A stretch of 64,000 bases of DNA from Lucinisca nassula (GCA_963580285.1 OY757011.1:120396440-120460439); one strand, 5' to 3'; positions 24,010 to 35,770 are shown, counted from the stretch's first letter. Notes: a model not told the origin generated them from the letters alone. Numbers and translations are program-made.

Positions 24010-24130
24010 CTCAGTCGGAAAGAACACTAGAAGGTACAGATTAAGACTAAAAAGTACAGATTAAGACTAGACAGTGCAGACTAAGACTAGAAATTACAGA
24101 TTAAGACTAGAGCCTACAGATTAAGATTAA
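24010..24130. repeat. Short tandem repeat, about 21-bp unit
   Basis: Five copies of a unit like GACTAGAAAGTACAGATTAA, imperfect. The stretch from 24131 to 24784 holds a small open frame (24361-24549) with no recognisable domain. Confidence 0.75.
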
Positions 24131-24784
24131 GATTATCACAGGTTGGATAAATGAGATATCACAGACATACAGCAGGATCAACCTTAAGTTATGTAACCAG
24201 CACAAGTGTAAAGATTCCAGGACCTGCCCGGGTGTAAAAAAAAAAAGTTAAATTTCAGCAGTAAAGATTCTTAGAACTAAGAACAGGCTACATTATCACC
24301 AGGCAGTCAGTTAAGAATATTGAGTAATATAAAGTTTAACTTTGCAGAACATCCCAAGAAATGGATAAAGCAGCTGATGGGAAGATGTTTAAACATTCCA
24401 AGGACAAGCCATATGCCCAGCATATTGATGTGATTGAGCCAGCCACGAAGTTAGAAGGCCACTCAGAGTTCCTCATGAGCAGACTGAGATCTCATGACAG
24501 GACCACCGGACCCATAGGAGAAAGCATTTTAGCACAGGGATACTCCTGAAATGCTATGTTGATGACTTGGTGTTAGTGGAAGCTGCAGATGTGACATCTC
24601 TGCAACTACAAGAGAAAAGCAGCCAATTGAATTAGAGAGAACAGCAGCTCACAGAAAAAAAATTCTTTTCTATACTGACTTGTGTGTTATGCTTCTTTAT
24701 TCACTGACCAACAGCTGATGTTTATGTTTTTGAAACAGTTTTCTTCTGGTCTCTCGGGTTGTCTCTATTTGTTCAGGTCCAAGA

Positions 24785-26404
24785 TTGCACATGATTGGTA
24801 CGATGTTAAAGACCCTTTTGTCATATCAGTCTATCCCAGTAACCAAATCGAACCAAGTACAGAACATTAAGATCCAAAATCTTCAGTGTGTTAAGGTGTG
24901 GCTCTTAAGGTCCCTCTTTTCCTCACATTATTGGATTTGTTCCTTGTCTATTTGTAGTCTCGAGGTGTCAGAGCAGAAGATCAAACACAATGGTGGCAGG
25001 GCTTATCAGTGCCGCTACTGTCTGGCAACTGGCAAAGAATACATAAACGAGAAGGCAAGGGTCGAGAACCACATCAGGAATACGCACCTTAGGCCGGACC
25101 AGTTACCCTTCTACTGCCAACTGTGCAAGTTCCATTGTTCTAAGAGGGACGAGTTAGACAACCATGTCAGCAACTATCGGTGGCATGCGAAGAGGCTTTT
25201 TGACGCAACAGGGAATCCAATACCTGATTCACCCAGCTTCCTGATGGAGAACCCAAAGCCATATGTGATTGGGTTACAGGATTATATCAAACTATCCAAG
25301 GAAGACTCTGACAGCTACTTTGCCCAGAAGCGCGAGGCAATGAGGTCATCATCTATCACAGGGGATCTGCTGACCCAGGCAGTTCAGGTTCTGAATGGCT
25401 GTTCCGATGACCTGGATGGTGACCTCCTGCAAGACAATACAGTCCAGTCAACACAAGCTACAAGTCTGGGAGAAGGCCCACTGTCAGGTATCTCATCTGA
25501 CAAAGATGTCCTATCAACTCCAGCTGGGGTTACCACAACACATGAGGCTGTTCAGCTGGTGCTAGTAGGACCCGCAATCCAGATGAGAGATGCTCCAGTT
25601 TTGCGTGTTCCCAACCCAGTCGATGTGCCTACAGCGAGTGTTCCCCCTCAGGGTCAGGTCTTTGTTCAGCCTGTGCTAGATGTTATGCAGGCTCTTCTAG
25701 GTGCAGCAATGCCAGGGTATTCAGGGCCATCCGGAAGTCTTACCAGACCTGTGAGTGGTTTAGTGGGGCCCAATTTGGAAATCACCAAACCGATGTTGAA
25801 GAAGACTGTTCCATCTAGCCACGCACATGGGAGTACCAGCACTGCAAAACCCCTGGATTTAGCACAGAACTCTCAGAATCAGAATGATGAGCCTCTGGAT
25901 CTATCCATCGCAGAGACTGGTCAAACGGGCCACAAATCACCTGAGGTTTTACCTGGTACCACAAATAACCTTCCAAAGGGACCTGCTGGACCAGAAGAAA
26001 TGTCAAGGAGCAGTACTCCGGGCTCAAGCCTAACTTCCTCAGAGACCCCTGATGTTTCAGAGCCCCTCTCAGCCAGCCAGACCGGAAGCAAGGACAAAAT
26101 AGAGATTCTGTCACCTAAGCAAGGCCCATCTAGTGCTGAACCAACTGAGGAAGAAAACCTCATGAACCAACTTTTAGGAGATGGTGAAAAACGTACACTG
26201 TCTCCTATAAGGGATGACTGCCGGGTAGTCAAGTTAAACACACAACAGGCAGAAACTAATTTCATATCACAAGAACATTTCAACACCATGATGGATACCT
26301 GGAAGGAAGAAAACAAGAAGTTAAAGGAAGAATTAGAAAGAAATAGCAGAACTGTAAGATGCCTAGAGAAAACAGTAGAAAAAGAAATGAAAGAACAGAC
26401 CTAG
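24785..26404 (+). CDS. Zinc-finger protein with PLDLS motifs, accessory ORF of the gypsy element
   Basis: An intact 539-codon frame between the gypsy minisatellite and the 3' LTR, same strand as gag-pol. Residues 75-135 hold two C2H2-like units: C76-C79-H96-H101 (CRYC to HIRNTH) and C111-C114-H127-H134 (CQLC to HVSNYRWH). A long Ser/Thr/Pro-rich middle carries KPLDLA and EPLDLS, the PxDLS form known to dock the CtBP co-repressor in other proteins. The last 45 residues (KEENKKLKEELERN) look like a coiled coil. The first 60 or so residues read like intron and a TTTGTAG acceptor-like site ends at about 24958, so the true start may be spliced. The role is unknown; DNA or RNA binding with repressor recruitment is an inference. 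While gag and pol are broken, this frame is open. It could instead be a captured host gene. Confidence 0.65.
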   Translation: MHMIGTMLKTLLSYQSIPVTKSNQVQNIKIQNLQCVKVWLLRSLFSSHYWICSLSICSLEVSEQKIKHNGGRAYQCRYCLATGKEYINEKARVENHIRNTHLRPDQLPFYCQLCKFHCSKRDELDNHVSNYRWHAKRLFDATGNPIPDSPSFLMENPKPYVIGLQDYIKLSKEDSDSYFAQKREAMRSSSITGDLLTQAVQVLNGCSDDLDGDLLQDNTVQSTQATSLGEGPLSGISSDKDVLSTPAGVTTTHEAVQLVLVGPAIQMRDAPVLRVPNPVDVPTASVPPQGQVFVQPVLDVMQALLGAAMPGYSGPSGSLTRPVSGLVGPNLEITKPMLKKTVPSSHAHGSTSTAKPLDLAQNSQNQNDEPLDLSIAETGQTGHKSPEVLPGTTNNLPKGPAGPEEMSRSSTPGSSLTSSETPDVSEPLSASQTGSKDKIEILSPKQGPSSAEPTEEENLMNQLLGDGEKRTLSPIRDDCRVVKLNTQQAETNFISQEHFNTMMDTWKEENKKLKEELERNSRTVRCLEKTVEKEMKEQT

Positions 26405-26428
26405 ACACTAAACTTAATAAGTGATAAT

Positions 26429-26641
26429 TTGACACATCTTGTAACATTTTTAAGAACAAATGCCAGGGAGGAAAGAAGGAGAAGAGAGAGAGAAGAAGAA
26501 GAAAGAACGAATGAAGACGAGATCAAGCAGAGAGAAGAGGAGAGAAAACGGAAGAGAGATAGCCATGACTATGAAAATCAAGGGGCATCTAAATTACCAT
26601 CGGTACTTGGAGAAATAAGGAAGAATAAAAGGAAGAAGTAA
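26429..26641 (+). CDS. Short highly charged frame downstream of the zinc-finger ORF
   Basis: Seventy codons, 24 bp after the previous stop, rich in Arg, Glu and Lys (EERRRREREEEERTNEDE) and ending RKNKRKK. This would be a charged helix with a basic tail. It may be the continuation of the coiled coil after a frameshift or splice, or a chance frame in purine-rich DNA. No family is recognised. Confidence 0.35.
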   Translation: MTHLVTFLRTNAREERRRREREEEERTNEDEIKQREEERKRKRDSHDYENQGASKLPSVLGEIRKNKRKK

Positions 26642-27412
26642 AGGAATGTCAGTCTATTTAATATGAAGTGTGCCCTGAAGGCAATAAACAAAAACTTAAG
26701 GTTTCACACATTAAGGCAACATTTCTATAAAAATCACCCTTCCCCATAATTATGTTTTTTAGCTGTTGTTACATGCACCACCCTAGTTTTGGACATTCAT
26801 TATGAAAGAATACCGCAGAACCATGGCGAATCTGATAGAGTCTGTTCTCTGATTTCTTTGTCCTTGTGGGGTAGAGACTCAGCTAGTTTGAATAACACAA
26901 ATTGACCTTCCATGTGGGCCGTGTTTTCGCTCATGTGTAGGCCGGTTTGTGATATGCAGCTTATACTGGTTGATCTGTGCTTTCCTTGGGCAGAGGGGTC
27001 GTGAATTTGACACTAGCACATTCTAGATGCTCTTGCTGTACTCTCTGAAGTGCCACCCCCTTGTATTATTACCTTTACTTAATATCAATATTGAGGGTAT
27101 ATCCCATATTCTTTTCTTCTGATATGCAATGTTACAGTTCTCAAATGTTGCCTACTTGTGTGCTATGCATATTTAAAGCACATAGTGAAAGAAAGCAAAA
27201 AGTATAAGTTGTGAAAGTTCTGTGCTCAAAAATAAATAAAAAATGTGCCTAAAGTAAAATTTCTATGTAGAATATGTTGATTAATTGGTAATGGAACAAG
27301 GAGACTGACAAAACACAGCAAGACTGACAAACAACAGCAGGACTACATATAAGAAATTCACACTAGATAAACTAGGGACACTCATCAATTAGCTGTGCTA
27401 TTTTTTTTTCGA

Positions 27413-27600
27413 TTGATTTGGGGTTTAATGTCCCCGTCAACACTGTAAAGGTCATTTTGGAGACATTGCTTCCAATTTTGTGGGACTTTTACCCGACATT
27501 GAAACCAATAGGGTTTATAAGCATGGACGGGCCGACTCGCACCGCTTTGCCTGGGAAGGCTTAGATCCTCTAAGCGGTTCACCAGTACTCTGTGCTATAG
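27413..27600 (-). mobile_element. SINE family A copy
   Basis: Reverse complement of the family: GGGTTTAATGTCCCCGTCAA, then TGGAGACATTGCTTCCAATT, then GGTTTATAAGCATGGACGGG and CTTAGATCCTCTAAGCGG. It lacks the middle segment GAGATGTCATTTCATC. Confidence 0.75.
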
Positions 27601-27744
27601 AACTGAAAGAAAATATAATTATATACCTGGACTGGTCCTGAAGGCTATGCAGGACTTATCTGAACAAACTTATTAGGTTTCTTACATAAATTGAATGCAC
27701 AAATATTTGAAGGCAATAATCATTTTGTGTTCTGCAATTTGTTT

Positions 27745-27900
27745 GCATACCCTTCAGCACTATATTGGTCATTTTTGAGATGTTGAACCAGATTGCACCA
27801 ATTTTTCTTGGCGGGTTTGGACCCTCTAAGCGGTTGTAAGTACTCCTATGTGCAGATGGTTTCTGCTCTGTATGTGGTTGCCATGGGGCCCAGTCTGTTT
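27745..27900 (-). mobile_element. Old, divergent SINE family A copy
   Basis: Partial matches in the family order: CAGCACTATATTGGTCATTT, GGACCCTCTAAGCGG, TTTCTACAAGCCCTGATGG. Strongly diverged. Confidence 0.5.
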
Positions 27901-28798
27901 CTACAAGCCCTGATGGATTAGGGCCTTTGAGTCCAACATATTCACAAGTAACAGTGAAGATAAGTTAGTAAATTTACAGCAAATGTCAAGGGTCTAAATT
28001 GTGTGTGCTAGACAGTTGGTAGAAACAAAAACGCATGTTGTATCATGTGACCTGGGTGGTCACTGTTTGGGAAGGATGGCATTTTCCTACCTCAAAATAA
28101 TAGTGAAGCACATATTATCAAAGTATGATATTGTGGATGAGGATTTTGGGGAACTGGGTGTTCGAGTTCCCTAAGATGTATCATCTTTAGCTCTCAACTT
28201 TGGTCTATAAGTGCTGATAATGTTTCAAGTAAGTCTAGTCAAAACCATTTTTTTATTATCTCATCACCTTATATCCATGATATAAAAAACATGTGTTTTA
28301 TACTTCAATATTGTCTTGCACAGGAAATAATCTGTGTTGGCTCTGGTCAAAGAAGTTAGTAAATGATTCAGTTCATATAGTAAGGGTGGTGCAATTTCTA
28401 TGTTACATTCATATTAATGAAGCTGCAATAATGCTGACAGGCAGGCAAGTTGGTTGCACATATTCCAAAACCATGACAGAGTTTCTATGTTTACATTTTA
28501 ACTGTCTCTGTATAGGTAGAAGAGGGAGTACTAGGGATGAAGAGTTTTAATTCTTTGTCTGTGAGTAAACCATAAAATTGGTGTTGGGGAAAAAGTTATC
28601 AAAATTCCCGCCTAGTCTTAATCATGAAACTCTGCCGTGGTTCTGGCAGTCAATATTGCTCCAAGTTTTGATCAAACTTGTTCAAGTATTGATACATATG
28701 TGTCATGGAAGTCTGGACTAACAGGTGGCTGACAGCCCTTGATATCTATTAGGGACAAATCTATATGGATTTTGGTGTTCAGCAGGAGCTTTGAACAT

Positions 28799-28813
28799 AA
28801 AAGTGGGGGGTAA
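28799..28813 (+). other. Polypurine tract of the gypsy element
   Basis: AAAAGTGGGGGGTAA lies immediately before TGTGAAACCC, the inferred start of the 3' LTR. The LTR then runs TGT to ACA. Confidence 0.65.
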
Positions 28814-30592
28814 TGTGAAACCCAAGGGCTCCACCCATTGTAGGGCAGATGTTAAGCAGCAACCTGTTAGTCAACTAATCATTTCAAAGATTTATGGTTA
28901 TGACCCTGTGGTAGCAGACAGTTTTCCTTGAAATTTATGACTTCATTAGTTTGCCTCCCATGGCAGTACTGACTACTGAGGCTGAATTTCAAAGACAGTC
29001 TGCAGTGCAGTCCTGTGGAATGGGTCATCCTAATAAAAAGGTGCAAGGATCTAATGGTTGGGTAAAAGGGGATTCTGTTTTGTTGCCTAGGGTCATGCCA
29101 GGTATTTGACCTTATTTTTCCTAAACATGTGGTTGTGGAACATTTCATTTTATTTCTATTTTAAAGTTTTATCCTTGGACTGACACTTACTCATACTGTT
29201 GAATGGCTTCAAGATATACAAGGTTCAATCATTTAATCTAGCTGACATCTCAGCTTAACTGTAATATTTTCATTTTGAATTTGAAACTTTCTAAAGTTAG
29301 TAGGCTAGCTGTCATCATTGATTTGGCTGGTAACTGCCAGGATGTAGATTGTTGTACTTGTTGCTTGGAGACTGTGCTAAAAATAACTCTGTCAGCTTCT
29401 TCTGGATGTAAATCAATACTGGAATCACCTGTAGACCTCAAACTTTAATGTTCAAACTTATATTTCAAACTTAATTCTGAACAAATTTTTGTGCCTTTTG
29501 GAGGAAATTGAAGGTTAATTATCATAGATTTTATTTGTTTTAAAGATGGAACATACTTCATTCAGAAAAGCCATGTTTTATTAACTTAAATTGTATAGGG
29601 GTGACTTTCCAAGCCTCCATTTTGTTTTCTCCCTCACAAAGTTTGACTGTGAGATTTGTGGGAGAAGTTAACTTATGTGGGAAAAGAGGGAGATGGGGGA
29701 ATGGGGGACTGTGGGACTATATAAAGAATCCTACAGAGTTCTCTGGGACTTCGACCATTTTAATTTCTTTTGGGTTAGGTTGGTTTTTAAGGTGTGTTAG
29801 AATTTTTGGGTTATTCTTAAAGGAAAAAAAGTTTTTAATTTCAATATCAGTTTAAGGCTTTGGGGGAAAACATTTTAAATCAATTCAGCTTAATTCTAAG
29901 GCATTTAGGATAATCTTTGGTGGAATAGATATTTTTTTCTGATTTATTTCTCTTGTAATTTGAGATATACAAATATATCTATGTATGCAAGATCTGGAGG
30001 GTTAACGGTGAAGGCATAAAGAGGGAGTTCACATTTGCAAAGAAACTGTGAATAAAATTACTGTTGTATGTATCAAGTTGTACTTTGCCTGCTTGGAAGC
30101 ATTGTTCTTTCTTTGATCAGAGCCATCCGGTTAAGTTTCAAATAACTAAAAACTCAGCATTGTTGAAGTTTATTTGAATCTTTGTGATCTTTTCTTACCC
30201 TAACACTTAAAGAATAAGCTTCTATTAAGTTAATGACCTTAATCTTTGGTTGGCGAAGTCCTGTTTAGTTACCATGTAGCCGTACATGAGGGACTTTTAG
30301 TGTGATCACTGTCCGTAGTCCGTCGTCCGTCCAGTGCCGTTTATTTGAGAATAAATATAGACAGCAGCCAGTTTGGTGGAGCTAGGGTAAAAGGAGCATC
30401 CATCATTCAGACTGTTGACATAATATTACTGTCCACGATTAGTCTGCTGTTGACTGTAACCACGCTACCAATAACTAATAGTCATCAGTCATTCTGGTGG
30501 TCGACAGTCAGAGGTGAGTCTACCGTCGAGAATCAGTTGGAAACTGAACGTCATAAAATCAGAAGTCCTTCTTAGACCCTCGGCACGTTACA
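28814..30592 (+). repeat. 3' LTR of the gypsy element
   Basis: About 1.78 kb from TGTGAAACCC to GGCACGTTACA. Bases 29168-30592 match the 5' LTR; the first 354 bp have no counterpart there because that LTR is truncated. It carries TATATAA at 29718-29724 and AATAAA at 30051-30056. Confidence 0.75.
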
Positions 30593-30645
30593 GTCCCACA
30601 AAATTGGAAGCAACGTCTCCAAAAGGACCTACCTCCAGTCGGGCC
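30593..30645 (+). repeat. SINE family A fragment
   Basis: GTCCCACAAAATTGGAAGCA and AACGTCTCCAAAAGGACC, directly after the 3' LTR end and fused to a Naiad 3' UTR copy. Confidence 0.6.
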
Positions 30646-31135
30646 CATCGGAGTCTAACTGTTGTGTTCTTTTGCTCCAGCATTTCAGTTGTTTCTTGCT
30701 GTCGAGTCCTCACCCGTATTTTACCTCTGTGGTTATTTGATTTTTGTTTTTTCGGCGATGTGACACTGATGAGTTGGGAAACCGTCATGCGGACTGAACA
30801 GAGTATTTGTCTAAATCGCAACGGATGTATGTGCGAGGATTGCGGCCGCGTAAAATCGATTTAAGCCCAACAGTGGAATTCTATCTTTGACCATTCCAAG
30901 AAGGTTCTTGTGTCTTCTGCCGTGGTTTATTTTTGTTATGGTTTGTCTATGAGTTTCTGTATCACTTATATTTTTGTTTTGGATAGTCAATTGGCCATTT
31001 TTGGATTTCCGCTGTTGATGTTTCCATTAGGGTCTGGTTGTATCATGTTTGTGTTTCTTTCCATTTGGTGACTCTGAAGGGAGCTGTGGTTTAATTGTAT
31101 CTATTCCTGATCGTTGTCTTCACTTCTAATTTTAA
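30645..31135 (+). repeat. Divergent Naiad 3' UTR copy
   Basis: Follows the UTR of the 5101-5670 element in order (TCGGAGTCTAACTGTTG, TTTTGCTCCAGCATTTCAG, GTCTAAATCGCAACGG, TTAATTGTATCTATTCCTGA) with substitutions and indels. No coding. Confidence 0.7.
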
Positions 31136-32870
31136 TTTCTTCGTCGTAGGTTTAACACGGAATGCAGAAATGTGAAAAAGAATCGAAAAAGTGGCTCATC
31201 TATTTCTGTATCATTTCATTTTACACTAAAAAGCTCATTTCAAAATCAAATGTTATATCATGTTAACAAGTCCGTGTAATGAAAACCCTAATTAACCCTA
31301 ATGTATATGCCTAGTCTATGCTAGAGGGTCTTAGCAGTCTTTCTATCTTCATTACTGCTTACAGACAATCTCTCAAGCCGAGACTCCATATGTCTATGAG
31401 TTATATTTTCGGTTTTCAAAGGTATTCCTTTTGTTTAACTGCATAAAGACAAGAGGGCTTACAAGAGAAAACATTATATTTCGTATTAACAGTCCAAATC
31501 ACGTGAGTATTCATTAGACGCCTAAACGAGCAACACAAGCTTTGTTTTGAAAAAATAAAATGAAATAAAACAAAAAATAAGGTTAAAAAAAGATTACACA
31601 TTTCTATCAGAAAATGGCGATTTCTAGGGACATTATATAGACATATATCACTATTATATTTTTTTCAAAACTACTCTCTATTTCAAAATACTCACTATTC
31701 AGTTTCCTTAAGTTTATGTTACTTTCGTGACTCAGTTTTGAGCTTGGTGGTCTCGTTACTTTCGCTATTATTTTATGAATGATACTGATTTGATATGCGT
31801 TCACATCACGTAAACACGCCTATACATCCGCAACTATTATTGACATTTATGCCGTTGGCGCAAAGGATTAAGCCTTTTACTGTGCGCTGGCCTTCTCGGC
31901 TTACCTGTACAGAATGTCTTGTTGGAAATAGCAGGCGCTTTAATGGAAACTATTTTTTAAACAAATATAACTTATTTATTTTTCAATTTGACAAACAAGT
32001 TCCGATTTAATCTAATTGTCCGTTTAAATACCTTTAAAAAGATATCAAATAAGTGGAACTTTTATTTAATTAGCTGGCGGCATTTTTATTTTCAAATTAA
32101 CAACCCTTAATCCTTATATGAATCATACAAAACTGTGGAAAAACAACGACAGTACCCTACTTTAACGGCTAAAATCTTCACTTTCTGTTAATATTGCAAA
32201 CAATCGCCCGTATCAGACGCAATGTGGTTACAATATTGTGCACTTTGATAGCAATTATAATATTTCAAAATTATATTAAATATCGGCATTTCGCGATTAA
32301 ATTTGGAGCTTAATCAGAAAACGCTTTAACGTCTACACACGCGTGTAATCCCAAAGCGTGTCATTCTCCGTCGACCGTGAAATGAACACATATTCGCCTG
32401 GGCATCACGTTGGAATGTAAATCAATCTAAAATGCGGTGTCTGATCTGCGTCTTATTTATTTTATTATTTAATTTATTTATTTATTTATTTATTTATCAA
32501 TCTAAAATGCGGTGTCTGATCTGCGTCTTATTTATTTATTTATTTTTCATGACCCGATTAGATTTTTTATACTTACTAAGCAACTTAAACAAACATTGCT
32601 AGTAATAAGATTACAACTGAAAGAAAGAAAGATGCCGTATGTGCAGGCTAATCTGACATTTCGCTGTTCGCATTTTCGCATTTCTGACATTTCGCTGTTC
32701 GCACATTGTTTTGATTGAATACAAGAACACAAAAGAGATGTTTGTATTTTTCCTTTTCGTAACATACGTTTGATTATTAATTCCGTCTGGTAAACCATAT
32801 AATAGCCGTTAAAGAGGCCATTAATGCCCATGTAAAGTGTTTTTTATTCATTATTATTTCCTTGATTGGG
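31136..32870. other. AT-rich intergenic stretch
   Basis: No supported gene or TIR element. It contains a TTTA microsatellite near 32450-32497, flanked by a direct repeat of about 40 bp (CAATCTAAAATGCGGTGTCT at about 32423 and 32499). Confidence 0.55.
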
Positions 32871-32879
32871 TAAAAGTGT

Positions 32880-33070
32880 TAACATGGGTTGTGGGTGCTC
32901 GTTAGAACCGCCTCGATCGTTAGAACCGCCTCACCGAGGCGGTTCTAACGAGTACCCACAACCTATGTTTTGGAACAAAAATAAGAAAAAATGTATACCC
33001 CCGTAAACCCCAGTTTTCTCTATATGAGGTGGGGTATAGGGGGTCTTCATTTCACGGACTTGTTCACGTG
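32880..33070. mobile_element. Family P palindromic TIR element (partial)
   Basis: Carries the central palindrome word GAACCGCCTCACCGAGGCGG inside GTACTCGTTAGAACCGCC arms, with a duplicated half-arm, then CCCCAGTTTTCTCTATATGA and a TIR-like end CACGTGATG. Confidence 0.7.
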
Positions 33071-33239
33071 ATGATTAACAAATTATCAAGAATTGACTGA
33101 GCCGCACGGATGTGTTATCGTAATTTATTTATTTATTTGTTTATATTTTTGCTCAATGCGTGGATTGTTGGTTATATTTAGAACCAGCTCATTCCGATTT
33201 ATTTATTTTTATATTTATGTATTTATTTCAACTGTTAAA

Positions 33240-33610
33240 TGATTTATTAAGATCAGGGTGTACACCTTTTCTGGTGTTCCTTCCATCATACCGGGGAAAA
33301 GAATTTGCATGTAAACCCAACTGTATATATTGAACAGTCGTATAATCAGGGACCAGCATGATTTTAACATAACACAAAAACATAGTTCGAAAGTACTTGC
33401 TTCTTATTCTTCGATATTATTTTAGTCACTGTTGTTTTTTCATCACGGCAACAAGCCGTGTAATGAACACCCCCTTAAACCATGCTTTATATAGAGAAAA
33501 CTGGGGTTTACTTTGGTATTCATTTTTTTATTTCTTCTCCAAGACATAGGTTGTGGGTACTCGTTAGAGCGACCTCAATGAGGCGGTTCTAACGACAATA
33601 CAAAACCGGT
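33240..33610. repeat. Dispersed duplicate with 35508-35770, plus partial family P copy
   Basis: From TGATTTATTAAGATCAGGGT to TTTATATAGAGAAAACTGGG this stretch is repeated at 35508-35770 with few changes. It is followed by GACATAGGTTGTGGGTACTC and a damaged family P palindrome. Confidence 0.75.
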
Positions 33611-33824
33611 TTTGAGTATCGATAAGTTTTCATTAACAAATTAACTGTTTTTGAGATATCAAGAATACTCTACTATGCCGCACGGATGTGTTATCGTAAT
33701 TTATTTATTAACGATTTATTTATTTAAAATTTATTTATTGCTCAATACGTTGATTGATGGTACTATTTAGAACCAGCTCATTCTGATTTTTTTTTTTTTT
33801 TAATTTATTTATGCATCACGTGAA

Positions 33825-33970
33825 CATGTCCGTGAAATAAAGACCCCTTAAACCCCAGTTTATATAGAGAAAAAAGGGATTTACGGGGGTATTCATTATT
33901 TTTCTTATTTCTGCTCCAAGACATAGGTTGTGGGTACTCGTTACGACACACACAATCTATGTTTTGCGCA
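33825..33970. mobile_element. Family P partial copy
   Basis: CATCACGTGAACATGTCCGT (TIR-like), GGGATTTACGGGGGTATTCA and GTTGTGGGTACTCGTTACGA. The second palindrome arm is missing. Confidence 0.6.
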
Positions 33971-34319
33971 TGATTTTGACGTAATAAACACAAAAACATA
34001 GGTAGAAAGATTTCAATTTGGCGCTTCTGTGCCCATAACGGTTTATTACACTCAGGGGAAAATATCACGGGTATTTAAGCAGAAGACAATTATCGCTTTT
34101 ATGACACGTTGATTGTGTATTGCGTTCCGGCTACCGACCGTCATAAAGCCCGAAGATTAATGGACACGCGTGCACGTATAATGGATTACCTTATTTCCGG
34201 AAAGATTGTGTCATGGGTACTACTGTGCATTCTTTATTCATATGAAGTATTGGTGCTATTTAGATAATGAGTACCAATTGTTGTTGTTGTTATTATTATT
34301 ATTATTATTATATCTTTGT

Positions 34320-34615
34320 TGGTTTGTTTTATTTGAGGTTTAACGTCCCCGTCAACAATGTAAAGGTCATTTTGGAGACGTTGCTTCCAATTTTGTGGGA
34401 CTTTATCCGACACTGAGATGAAATGGCATCTCAAGCCCAGCCACCCAATGAAACCAATAGGGTTTTTAAGCATAGACGGGCCGCCTCGCACCGCATTGCC
34501 TGGGCAGGCTTAGATCCTCTCAGCGGTTTACCAGCACTCGTGTGCGGGTCGGTTTCAGCTCTGCGTGGAAGCATCATGCAGCCCATCTATTTCTTCAAGC
34601 CCCGATGGGCGGGGG
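34320..34615 (-). mobile_element. SINE family A, near full length
   Basis: The minus strand runs from CCCGCCCATCGGGGCTTGAA through GGACGTTAAACCTCAAAT. About 290 bp, without coding. Neither boxes A nor B are obvious, so the origin of the family head is open. Confidence 0.8.
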
Positions 34616-34656
34616 CTAATTATTATATCTTGAATCGAATTTACATGTATACTGGG

Positions 34657-34948
34657 CTTTTGTTTGTTTGTGTTGGAGTTTAACGGCCCAGTCAACACTA
34701 TTTTAGGTCATTTATGAGCCGGTCAGTTTACTCCACACATTTCTAGGCCAGGCTTATACGTAAGCGGTTAATTAGTACAGTGCGCGTCTGACAACTGTCC
34801 TTCTTGAATCAGCGTGAGGGAGAGATTGACCGTAAAAGATTTCATGATCAATATCCACGCAAAAAAGTTGCCGATCCATGCAGATATCGAACCCGCGTCC
34901 TCCTGATCACCAGTCAGACGCGCATCCTACCGAGCCACCGAGACCGGC
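34657..34948 (-). mobile_element. tRNA-headed SINE with 11-bp target duplication
   Basis: The minus strand begins with a tRNA-like head, GGTGGCTCGGTAGGATG and GGTTCGATATC. TGTATACTGGG flanks both sides (34646-34656 and 34949-34959). The 3' tail resembles the GTTAAAC ending of family A. Confidence 0.85.
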
Positions 34949-35056
34949 TGTATACTGGGTCCGAGTTACGATGATACATTCGTTTGACGTCTTTCATATT
35001 TCCATGTATAGGTTGTTTGTTATTTGAACATCAACCCGTATACTACTGTCAGTGCT

Positions 35057-35059
35057 TTG

Positions 35060-35104
<45 letters not shown>
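35057..35104. repeat. (ATT)n microsatellite
   Basis: Perfect ATT triplets, followed by a short family A tail fragment (GTTGACGGGGACGTAAATCC) near 35117-35136. Confidence 0.95.
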
Positions 35105-35507
35105 GACCCTAATAATGTTGACGGGGACGTAAATCCTCAATTCAAACAAAATTAGTTTTATTACAATTATCGTTTTTATCATTATTATTATTATTATTTC
35201 GAGTGCTATTTCACGTATGTCCAATGTGCCAACGTTGAAAATATTTTCACTGATCTATTAAATCCGTACATTGTCTCGCTTGATTTATGGCTGATAATTA
35301 TCACTTTATGATACTGATGTTGGACGTCTTTGAAATAAAGGCATGCGAGACACGGCATGCTCACGCACGGCTATAACCCAGTAGGGTTATGCTATGTCTT
35401 TATGTTAAAGAACGTTCACAGACACAATATAGCAAAGTTAGTTTTATTACAATTATTGCTATTATTGTTATTCGACATTATTATTTTTTATTTCGAGTGC
35501 TATCATG

Positions 35508-35770
35508 AAATGATTTATTAAGATCAGGGTGTACCCCTTTTCTGGTGTTCCTTCCATCATACAGGGGAAAAGAATTTGCACGTAAACCCAACTTTATATA
35601 TTGAACAGTCGGGTAATCAGTGATCAGCATGATTTTAACATAACACAAAACATAGCTCGAAAGTACTTGCTTCTTATTCTTCTATATTATTTCAGTCACT
35701 GTTGTTTTTTCATCAATGCGTGTAATGAACACCCCCTTAAACCATGCTTTATATAGAGAAAACTGGGTTT
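35508..35770. repeat. Second copy of the 33240-33480 duplicate
   Basis: Same order of words as at 33240, including GGTGTTCCTTCCATCATAC and GAACAGTCG. It is followed by a degraded hairpin of family R (CAAACAGTGCAAGCTCAGAT) at about 35775-35830. Confidence 0.75.

Larger units (their letters stand above)
26642..28798. other. Non-coding 3' region of the gypsy element
   Basis: Runs from the last frame to the purine tract. No supported gene. It holds two SINE family A copies (27413-27600, 27745-27900) and otherwise AT-rich sequence without clear repeats. Confidence 0.6.
13855..30592 (+). mobile_element. Ty3/gypsy LTR retrotransposon, about 16.7 kb, with extra 3' frames
   Basis: Two copies of one long repeat bracket gag, pol and an extra 3' region: a 5' LTR truncated at its outer edge (13855-15615) and a 3' LTR (28814-30592). 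Both end in GGCACGTTACA. A tRNA-like primer site follows the 5' copy, and a purine tract with TGTGAAACCC precedes the 3' copy. Gag and pol carry several frameshifts, so this copy cannot make its own polyprotein. The stretch from 22500 to 28800 is unusual for the group: it has a minisatellite and an intact zinc-finger frame. The clade within Ty3/gypsy was not resolved by eye, and target duplications cannot be tested because the 5' edge is lost. Confidence 0.85.

Noticed and set aside
24549..24635. CYVDDLVLVEA reading near 24552 as an RT motif C
   Set aside because: Only about 30 residues, no motif A or B nearby, and stops on both sides; a chance match.
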